NCBI GenBank assembly: GCA_013399115.1
Contig: VXAA01001148.1
Span: forward strand, 17,984 to 81,983
Direction: 5' to 3'
Source of the DNA: Anseranas semipalmata
Lineage: Eukaryota > Chordata > Aves > Anseriformes > Anseranatidae
DNA: 64,000 nt
Within the stretch, counting starts at the first letter, position 1. Every line of letters starts with the position of its first letter. The position numbers were made by a program, and so were the translations under genes. Shown in pieces: positions 1-10,600 of the stretch. The notes under the pieces are model-generated. The model was not told where the DNA came from, ran no database searches, and was given only the letters and a program-made list of their open reading frames with translations.

Positions 1-1609
1 AGCCCCCCCGCTGCTCCTCCTCCCAGCGCATTTCCCACTTCTCTGCCGCCCCTTTCTCCCTGCGGCGCCCGTCCAGCGGGAGCCTTCCCTCCCCCGGCCG
101 CCCCCGCTCTCCGGCCCACACGTGCTCGGGGCTCCTGGTGGCTCCTGCACGCTGAGCCGTGTTCCCCCCGGGGTGGCTCACCATGTGCCACCATCTTCCC
201 TCGGCTCTGCTCCGGGCATCTGCCTCGCTCCTGAGCCCTTCCCTGTACTTGGCTCCAGGGCTGGGTGCTTTCCCCTTTCCCACCTCTACAATTTGTCTCT
301 CCTATGGCTCCTGTCCTGCTCTGGCCTACTGTCCAGTCCCGAGAACCCTCCTGGTATTTGTTCTTTGCCTTTTGGTTTTATATCACTTTTATTTCTGTAA
401 TCTGCTTGTTTTGTGATTCTTCCCACCTTCAGATTCCTGGAATTCCTGTAAACGATTTGCACCCCCTCCACGTTCATTATTCTGTCCTTTGACTTTGTGC
501 CCCTAGCTTGTGCCCTGGTGCATCTTTTGAATTAACCGGTATGATTAAAGAAGCCACGCTTCAGAATTAAGATAATATAGAGTATTCCTATGCATGATAT
601 GCACCTCTCTTCCATAACGAAGCTGCTGCGACCCCTGCCCACATGCGAAAGAAGTGTGTCTGCAGTGGTTTGGCAGTCAGGAGGGAGGGGTCGCTGCCGG
701 CTCGCAGCAGCTCGTACCTGCGCCCGCTTCAGCTCTGGGGCTGCTGTTGCTGTGTCCTCTCTGGGTGCATCGAGCCCCTTCACCTGCAGGCTAGCCTGAT
801 GGCTGTGTGGGCAGGGAAGAACTTAATTGATAAGTCAAAACTTGAGACCTAACTGCTTCGAAAAATTACCAGTTGTCAAACTCGAGCTCATTTTTATGTG
901 CAAAACGATAATTAAATCAGTGGCTGCCAGAGAGGGTTACAGTCCCAGGAAAGATAATTGGGCTCTGATTAAGGTTTTTCTAGAGAATTGTTTGGGAGGT
1001 GCCACCGTGACTCCAGGCACCAATGTTCTACTACACATTTAAAGTGGTTTTACTCCTAAAGCTTTATTGCAAGGTGTGTCACTTTGTTGTATTGGAACTT
1101 CCATTTGCGAAGGTACAAGATCACGAGAGACTCTAAAATGTGGCTTCAGAAAACCCTCATGGTTTGTGTGTTGTGGAGAAAAGCTTGGTAGTGTGGTGCT
1201 AGGTGACCAGAAGGGCTACCAGGAGAATTATCCCCTCCACACACCCCCTTCTCCAGCCACCCCCATCTTTCTGTTTTGGAAGCCTAGTTTCTAACATCAT
1301 CAATACTGCACATGCATAATTTTATTAAAAACAAAAAACAAAAAGCTGAACCTTCAGTCCCTGCAGGCACCAGTTCTGAGCACGTTCTAAGTGTGGTGAG
1401 CTGGTGGTGGCAGTGTCTGTGCGTTCGGCAGCACAGAGCGCACAAAAGACTGGTGTCTGCAGGATTGCCAAACAGGAATCCTTTTACTTGGCTGGCAGTA
1501 AATGTTTCAGGTTATGCTTACCTGTGCCGTATAGCTACATTCATGTACTCTCGTGTTGCATTTCTCACTTTAATGAGCATTTAAAATGAGCACTGAACTT
1601 CCTTTACAG
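1..1609 (+). other. CDC25A: CDC25A intron upstream of first visible exon (5' part of gene outside window)
   Basis: No coding exon was recognised here. The first visible CDC25A exon opens at 1610 and needs two bases of a codon from an earlier exon, so this stretch is intron. The expected N-terminal CDC25A segment (an arginine-rich RRRLLF-type cyclin-docking motif and a DQL-type block) was not found in any frame, which puts exon 1 and probably one more exon upstream of the window. The first 120 bases are very C-rich and may be the tail of the promoter CpG island. The remainder is ordinary intronic sequence. Confidence 0.6.
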
Positions 1610-1695
1610 TCAGCATGAAAACGCTGAACAAGATCTGGGAAACAAGAATACTAATGGTTTACAAAGAACGGTGTCATCGGAATCAACAGACTCAG
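1610..1695 (+). CDS. CDC25A: CDC25A visible exon 1 (degron exon)
   Basis: Acceptor tttacag, donor gtatga. The exon enters with the last base of a codon and leaves with the first base of a glycine codon. It encodes [11 protein letters not shown]...[12 protein letters not shown] plus the G completed by the next exon. SSESTDSG corresponds to the human CDC25A DSG phosphodegron read by SCF-beta-TrCP after checkpoint-kinase phosphorylation, so damage-induced turnover is probably conserved. The segment before it is diverged. Confidence 0.9.
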
Positions 1696-4600
1696 GTATG
1701 ATGTTCTCAGTTAGTAAATAATGAGTAAGGAATGAAAAGCATTGTATCTTTACTGTGCTTCCAGGTTTTGGATACAGAACTGATGCTGCCTGCCTGCCAC
1801 CCCTGTAGCCACTTCTCATCCTTAAGCTCGTGAAAGGCAGGCACGTCTCCATCACTCAGCAAAGCTTCTGCAGTCCATGCTTTGGGTTGTGTTTTCTTTT
1901 AATTGTCCCGGAGTATGTTAGCAGTAGAGCTAGCATGGAGGAAAAACTGGTTCTGTCTCCAGAGGGGGACTCTGACAGAGATAAGTCATCCTAAGGAGGA
2001 GGAAAAAAAAAAGAGAAGCTAAGACGTGGCTGCTGACCTGTTTTGCTTTGTATTCCAGCATGATCTGGAGAGACAAACTCCATATTATCAGTACTGTTTC
2101 CTGATTGCCTTGATGTTCTGCTCTGTACATGGTGGTAGGTCAACACCTTATCATGAGTGGATCAGCCTTTCTTGCAGTAGAGATGGCTGAAGATGAATAC
2201 TGCTTGAGATAGCCCGAGATAGGCTTCTCTGGTGAATTGGAGCCCCACTATTCTCTAGTCGGTGGTGTCTTGCAGATACTGGTTTGTGAGTGTTGCACGT
2301 TGGGGTTGTGGTCTGGAAAACTGAGAGATAGTATTTCATTATTCATTGTTAGGACCCAGCACATATCTGCGTTCGGCTCTGAGTGGGACCGATTGGAGTT
2401 CCTACCCTTTGGAGGGTGGTAACTTTGAAAGCAAGTTGTTGAGTGGCTTCTCTCTTTAAACCAAAACTGTGCTAACCTGCTCTGCACACTTGAATCAAGG
2501 CTGTTGAGCAGGGTTTCTGTTGTGGCTTGGGTTTTGTTTGTGGCTTTTTGCACATATAAGCTGATTGTTTATCTTGAAATCTGGGGAGCTGTATTTCAGT
2601 ACTGATACTTGTCTAGAAGTACTTGGTTGTTTTTTTTTTTTTTTCCCTCCCCTCCAGATAAGATGTTTTTTTATCAGTGAAAATGAAATAAGCTATTACC
2701 CCATAACTTGTAGAACCAGGGAAGCTTCTGATACTTCATTGGTCCAGCCCAATGATGGAAATCAATGTTTCCACCTGAGTTTATGCACCAGTTTGTTTGT
2801 GCATGGTACTTCTTCCTTCAAAGGAACCACTAAAGAGCGAGTATAGCTGGCAAGCCACAAGGGGAGATAGACATGTGTGTAGCCAGCTTGGTTGTTCTAC
2901 TTGGCTTTTTTCTTTTCCTGCCTCCAAAGCAGGTCTCAAATGTTTACAAAATACTTGTGAATAAGGTTTCTGCTGTGCTGAGACCACTGCTGTCATGTTA
3001 GTCAGGTTAAGTCTTTGTAGTTGGTAGTTCAGGTCGCAGTCACCGAAGTAGCAACAAGTCTTGTCGTGATCTTATGGGGCATATTCTGGTAAGCTGTTGG
3101 CCTATCGCTAGGGCTTGTGAATGCTGCCATAAAACAAAACTCCTTGAGGATCTATGTTTAAGGAAGTTTCATATTTGACTGTACTTAGAAGATGCTATGT
3201 AGTTGTAATGTTCTGCTTGGGTTTTTTGCTTATGGAGCGTTTGCTTTTATTTCTAGTACACTAGAATGTGTTAGAAGGGCTTTTTTTTTTTTGTTAACTG
3301 AGGTGTAACTGAAAACATGGCTTCAAAAACCCTAAAGGACTAAATGGTTTATTATGATGTATGTGAGAGAATAAGCCAAGAGTATTCCACGTTAGGTGAT
3401 AGCACTCTGTCCAATAAGACCTTCTTATGTGAGACGGGGCTAGGGATGCTTTTTTAAGTGCACGTTTTCCCCAAGCACTAACTCAGTGTTCTGTGCTCAG
3501 AAGCAGCAGGATAGAGTATCTTGAACTGTTGTTTACTTCTACGGTGAGATGGGCTTTCATCTCTACTACAGATGACTTTCTACATCAGTTTACTCTCTGA
3601 GCTCAGGGTCTTTCTGGGGGATTCTGTAGCCATGCTCAGTACCTTGCATTTCCTTGGTGCTAAGACGCTACTTGGTAGAAAACGCTGTCTTTCTTCTGCA
3701 GGTTGTCCTTTGGATTCACCTGGTCCTCTGACCTCCAACGACATCATGGAGGAAACGTACGTAACCATACGCTAAGCCTGACTTCTGCTGTTTCATGTTG
3801 TACTATTAACAAGTGAAGACTACTGAGAGGCTTGATGTGTTTTTTTTTCCCTTTGCTGACGTGCACAGTGGGCTCTTCTGTCTTAAATGTCTAGAAGTGT
3901 GTGCTTTAGTGCTCTGCAGGTGCAGATGCTAGGCTTGCTGTCTTCTCTGTCCCAGAGTACTTGTAAGTCTTGGGTCTGAGGTGGTGTTGTACCAACCAGA
4001 CTGTTTGCATGCAACACTGACACCTTGCCATGAGTCTGAGGCTGCACCAAGTTGCATGTAAGCTGCAGTTTTTCCCTCAGCACTTAAACTATAACTTCTG
4101 CTTGTGTATGCCTTAACTGATAGCAAACAGTTGACTTAGCTTTGAATTTGCCTCTCTCAATGAGATTTAAAATATATACATATCCTGATCTTTTATCTCT
4201 AGAGATGGGGGACAGATGCCTTTGGTCCCTGATTTACCAAGCTTTTTTCTTTTCCTTTAATCTAGCTTCTTGTTTAGACAATGCTGAAAGGAGGGAGAGC
4301 GAGATTCCAGCTAGTGCTTTGAAAATTAGGATGGGATAAGCTGGTTATAAATACCTAGTGAGAAGGACAAAGTGTCCTCAAAAAGCATGTTGGCTTCTGT
4401 TTAGCATAACACTGACTTAAATACAAGGTTGACTTTTAGTGTACTATCCTTTGTTGTTAACTGTGGGGCATCTCACTTTCAGGTTTGAGAAAGCAATTCT
4501 TGAATCTAGCAGGCTGAAGTAAGTATATTTGTCTTAACTTCCTTGTCAGTGACTGTTCTGAATTTGCCTCTAGCTTATAGTTTTGTTGAAAAAAGTTTTA

Positions 4601-7600
4601 CTCGCATTACTGTATTTTAAAAGAAAATGTTGAAATAAATCTTGGTTCTTTTTCATTGTAGCATTCGACTGCCTCTCAGAAGAATACATTCACTGCCAGT
4701 AAGTGAGGGTGGTATTGATCTTGTGTAAATGTTAAAGGATTTAGTGTGTTAAGTGTTTTAGTTGGATACATCCCACAACTTGTTAATTTATTGGCTTCAA
4801 GAGCAGCTTGCTATGCTGCTGCATGGTGCTTGATTGAAAACTGTCAAAATTACAGCTTGTAAACTTGAAATCTTGTCCACATGTTGATGTAAAATTTCAG
4901 ATGTAGCTTTGTCACTGATGCAGTTGGAGCACTGCATTTTGGTACCTGCGTGAGATGTCAGCATAAGACTCCTGCACGTAGGCTGCCCCAGTTTGTAGAT
5001 GAAGACCTTATAGTCTTATTAACACCTCTCTTGCTTAAAATCTAATTGTGCAAAGGTTATTGCATGATACTGAAATGGCACTTTTGTATGAATTTTGTAG
5101 CAAAGGCTCCTGGGATCCAGTCCTGCTCTGAAGAGAAACCATTCAGATTCTCTGGATTGTGATGCTTTTCAACTATTAGAGCAGAATGAAAATAAGGAGA
5201 ATGTAAGTATTGCTTTTTGTCTCCTGAGATGATACAGTGTAAGAGGTGATAGCAAGGAAGCTAAATTAGCACACCCCTTCATCAGCAGATGTGGTGGAAG
5301 AGGCTTTGATTACTGCCTGCCAGGCTGCAGTTCAGACATGACAAAGTTTTGCGCAGCTTATCGTGGGGAAGCTTGCAGTGAAGTGCGACAGCACTGATTA
5401 TAGTGACTGCAGACTGATTATGGGTTAATACAAATCTGGAAGGCTTTGATTGTGCAGCTCTTCCTTTGTGCTACAGGACCTGACTCCTTTTAGTCTGTGG
5501 CAAGGCAAAATGTATTTGTAGTGCTATCTTTAGATAGCTACGAGAAGGCTGCATAGATCACCATATCTTTTTTTCACTGCTGATACAGGGAACCCGTGTT
5601 CCTCAGCAGCACAAATGTTCTTTTACCTACTTGGCCTGCAAGGCCTGGCTGCTGGACGTGCCATCGGCAGGACTCCGCCAGGTCTCTGCAGAAAAGCCGT
5701 GCTCAGGAGCAGGTGCCTGTCACCTAGCAACAAATGTGGTTCTGTTGACCAAGCTACAGCCTTGGCTGCCTTAAAAATTATTTCTTTTGCAGAGAAGTTG
5801 ACTGACAAAAGAAATTAAAAAAAAAAAAAAAAAAAGCCTTAAACCTGCAGATGATAACAAGAAGATGAAAGCTTGGTTATGTTAAATGAATCACTATTGT
5901 AACATATTCACTTTGAAATCATTCACACTCAAACTATTCCTGTTGGTAGCAGGGAACTTGCATCCAAAAATGTTGGGTAGTTTAAAGAAAGAAAAGGATA
6001 CAATGATCGTAGCAACTTACACAGTTCATTATTTTGGTAAAATGATCGCTTTTCTATCTTTTATTTATTTTAAATTCAGGAATCATTTGAGTTTAAGAAG
6101 CCAACCAAACCAGCTTCTCGTAGTTCTGTGCACATCCATTCCCGTGATGGAAAAGGTGTTCTTGGACAAAGGCAGAATTCAGCCCCAGCTCAGGGCGTAA
6201 GTACCACGATGTTCTTGACAACTAATTCTCACCTAATGCTCTGCGTACCTACTGTTTGGGAGAAGGAAAAATTGCATGGTTCTAAGACACTGCTGTTAAT
6301 CATCACTACTCACGTGCCAAATAGGAAAGCTTATCTATCTGTCAGATGAGAGAACTCTCCTTGTGTTTGGCTTGGGAGATAAATTATATTAATCTTTCAC
6401 AGACTGCACAACAGAGCTGAGGTTATGCTGCAGTAAGTCAAGTGAGTGTGGACATCAATGCAGAATAGGTGAAGTTACTTTGTAATTGTTTCTGTTATCA
6501 ATAAAGTAGATATTTATATCGATGCAGATGCATTTGGAACAATGAAGCCAACTGTGTAGGTGCAACTGGATCTTATGTCCAGGTATGATATGCAAAAAAA
6601 AAAATAGTACTTCATGTGCTATTGCTTTGCAAAAGGAACTGGAGGGGGGGCTGAACATGATGAATCCTTGCACAGAAAAAAGAGCTGGGGGGCTGTCTTC
6701 TCTCCATTCCTTGAATCTGGTAGTCCTTCATCCTGCTTAGTACTCTTGATCTTGTGCTTAGGAACTGCAGAGTTAATATTAATTCCTGTTCCTATGTCAC
6801 CACCCATTTCTTTCCTTTGTATCTTTGCTGAATAGCTTCTTCAAGAGAAGAGGATTATTGCTTAACCAGGCTAATGAAGCACTCTGCTGTTGTAAGGATC
6901 AAATAAAGTACTGGAACTCAGTTTGGGGTTTGCTCAAGTCAGTGTATTCAGACTGCTGGGATAACCAACGTTTTTTCTGTAGTTCAGTGAGCAGCGTGGC
7001 ATCATCTCTGAGGCATCCTGCTGTAAAGAGAAGGAATGTTGTTAAAACTAAATATTTTTTTTCTCAGTTTCCAACTCATGAAATACCCACGGCTGAACTG
7101 GAGAACTGCAGGCCAGCTTTCCTACAGCAGTCTTCTGTAATTTCCTCTGAAAGCGAAGATGATGATGGATTCCTAGAGCTCTTAGATGAGCAAGATTTGA
7201 AGGTATGTACAAAGGAAATATGACACTTCTAAAATCAGCTCTGTATAATGTTAAGTCTGCCAACGTTATGTCTGCAGCATGTATATGTTCTAGTAGAAGT
7301 CAGTGTGGTAAGTCAAACTGCAAAAAGCTAGATACTAGAGATTTCTGAAAGACTGAGTTATCATCTTTTGCAACTCTTCCATTTCAGTGTGTCTGTTTTT
7401 ATATGCACTGTTTCCTAGTGCAGACAATGGGATTTGCGTGGTGCATGAACAGCAGTTAGAGGTATTGCTGCTGTTCTATTGGTAGTTGAATTGCGTTACT
7501 AGAGAGAATTATTTGAATAGCTGGTATTTTCTTTACATCTAGCTCTTTCAACAAGTTTTAATATTTGCTTTCAAGCCACTTATATAGGAGACAAGTTCGG

Positions 7601-10600
7601 TTAGAAGCAGAAATGCTTAAAGCTTTGGAAGAGCATCATTGTTAATGAATGAATTGATATAACTTACCTTTTCCAACATGTGTCAACTCAGTTCTGTTAT
7701 TTCGAGTATTCGACTGATAATTGAGTTGAATTCCTAAAACTGCTCTGGCAGCTGAATTGAACTGGAACGTTTGCCCAAGCTGTGCAAGAGCCTTAGCTAT
7801 TTACAATGTCTGTCCATGGTGAAATAGATAAGAATGAACTTTCATTTCCCAGAATGATGAGGAGATGCCATCTGACGTAGCAAGCCTCTGGACTGCACCG
7901 CTAGTCATGAGGAAAACAGACAATCGGGTGAGTGTTCAAGCAGAGCACAACAGAACAGAGACAGGGACTTTGTTCTGGCAGCCGTATTCACTCCTGGGAC
8001 AAGTGATCTTGCTGTCTCTGATCCTATATCCCTAATAACAAAACAAGATGCAGTATAAAACCCCTACGCTATTCTGTTATTGCTAAAGCCTGATGCCTGG
8101 AAGATTATGTCAGTGTAGAACAATGCTCATTGTGTGCATACATCTACATTAACTTTCTTTTTACGAAAACATTTCATAAATGCAAGAAGTTCTTGACTTC
8201 CCTTATCGGATACTTGTTGACATATCTTGAATACATTCTTCACAGGCTTACCTGGAATGCCTGTAGCCCAATCTTCTGATAAGAGACTGCGAGAGGAGTT
8301 CAGACTCCAGCAGAAGGCTTTTAATCTGCCAGTAGATTGTCTGCTAATTGATATAAAGCACTCTGCCAGCACATCATTGTGCTCTAAGCTCACCCAGTCT
8401 GCACAGCAAGAAACAAGTGTTACTGGAAATGTAGGTCCCCAAATTAGATGACCCTATTCGTATCCTGCTGTTGCTGTGCGGTGACAGTCTTAGAAGGCAA
8501 AACTTTCAGTAGTCCAGAAGTCTGAGGCTTGCTTAATTTCTAATTTTAAGCTTTGCTAGACAACTTTAACTCCTCTTCTTGTAGGCCAAACGATGCCGGT
8601 TGTTTGGCTCTTCATCTCTGCCCAGTGGTGTAGGCAGAACCACCCAGAAAAGAATGGAGAGATCACAGGAAGAGAATTCTCCAGGGAAAAGCAAGAAGAG
8701 GAAAAGCCTGCCTGGAACACCGTCTGAAGACTCAACGGTTGGTGGCTTGGCATTCAGTGTTGTGGCTGAGAATTAATCAGGAGAGGTCAATACAGGTGTC
8801 TAGTTTATGAAGGTTAATGAGAGAGCTTTCTCAGGTGAACTGACGATCTAACAAAGCTGCACTCCCTGTGCATAGCGTAGGGGGTGAGGGGGTTGGTGCA
8901 GTAGCATACTCCTGAGCCTGAGTTTCCCTGTGATCCAAAAGGGAAACTGGGAAGCCGTGGTTCAGGGTGTCAGTAAACACTGAGTTTTCTGTTACGCTGT
9001 GGGGAAAGGGTCTCTATGCTGTCAGTGCTCAAGCATCGATCTCTAACCTGTCTTCCTCTAGAATTTGAAAATAGTAAGGACACAATCCTCTGCAGCAGAG
9101 ATTGAAAGCATTTTGGACAGTGACCAGAGAGACCTTATTGGTGACTTCTCAAAGGTAATTAAGCAATTTGTTTTAATTGTCTCTTTTGGTAGAGATGTTT
9201 CAAACCAGCCCAAGCAAAACACTTCTCTTCTTCAACAGTACATATTCAAATTACTAGTGAAGGTTGTCACTGAGAATAGTGCTTTCATAGGTTAGACATG
9301 AAGTGATTCCTCTGTGGTCATTCAAAAAGATCTACAAAATCCCCTCAGTATAGGAGCCAAAGAACAGCTGTGTCCCTGGATTTTAGAATTCTTAGTTCTA
9401 ACTCTTAAGCTTTGCTGAAGAGATTCTTGTCAATAAAGCATTTGTGTTAAGAAGTTAACTGATGGATGCTCTACTAACAAATATGTGGCTCACATTTGGA
9501 ATTTTCTCAGTTAAATGCTGTCTGTTTTCTAGGGTTATTTGTTCCACACTGTCGATGGGAAGCATCAAGATTTAAAATACATTGACTCAGAAATGGTATG
9601 TGTTCCAGAGGCAGTAAGGAAAATTCTTAATTTAGAAAAAAAATCTGAAAACAACTAAACTGTGTTGTGTGTGTGTTTGTTTTCCTCCAGATTGTGTCTG
9701 TGCTGACTGGAAAATTTGCAAGCTTCATCAAGGAATGTGTGATAATTGATTGTAGATATCCATATGAGTATGAAGGAGGACATATTAAGGTATGTTGCTG
9801 ACTCTGTAAGAGCAATGTAGAGTTGTCTGAAGTTGCCCCTAAGGCAAACTGGGGACACTTGGCACCATGTGGGGCTCTTTACTACGAGTGTCTAAGGCCA
9901 TGTGGGTATCTTATAGCTGAGATGCCCAGGTGGGGTTTGGGATCTCGTTATGCCTGTGCACTGCATCAATCTCGGGACACTGAGTACTTGCTTCATGAAA
10001 TGACTGCCCTCTGAGGAGGGAACCATTCCCTTTCCTTACGCAGAGGAGGTGGCCTGTGTGGCAAGCAGGGAGATGCATCCAGAGGAGGATGCAAGACGTT
10101 CAGTGTCCAGCACCCTGATGTCCAGGGAAGCTAAGATTAGAATATTAAAATTCATTTAAACTGTAAACTTCCACTATAGTGCAAGTGGCTGTGGAAAGCA
10201 TAACTGTTCTTGGAGTTTGTTGCTTGAGTAAGCTGGCTGGCCCTCTCAAACACGATGAGCTGGGAAGTGAAATCCAACTAGCCACAACTTCCAGCTGTTG
10301 AAGTGGCCATCTGAGGCTGGTCACAGTCACTCAGGGCAGTGTTGGACTGCATGTAATGTGCTACTTGGGTTTGGAGCTTTGTTCCCAATGCTAGAGCTCT
10401 TCTAAGATGAGGAGAGAGCTTGCAAGGAGGGGGATAGGTTTGTTGCTGCTCTCCACTCACTGTGTGTGCTTGGGCATGACTCTGCCTTTACAGGGTGCTG
10501 TAAACCTACATATGGAAGAGGATGTGGAAGACTTCTTGCTTAAGAAGCCAATCCTGCCATCGGAGAACAAACGAGTGATCATAGTGTTCCACTGCGAGTT

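Noticed and set aside
5615..5835. Open frame followed by an A19 tract, resembling a processed pseudogene
   Set aside because: The translation matches nothing I know and I found no target-site duplication. The A-tract alone is not enough.
8127..8393. 88-codon minus-strand open frame in a CDC25A intron with a donor-like CAG|GTAAGC on the minus strand
   Set aside because: No recognisable protein and no partner exon. Probably chance.
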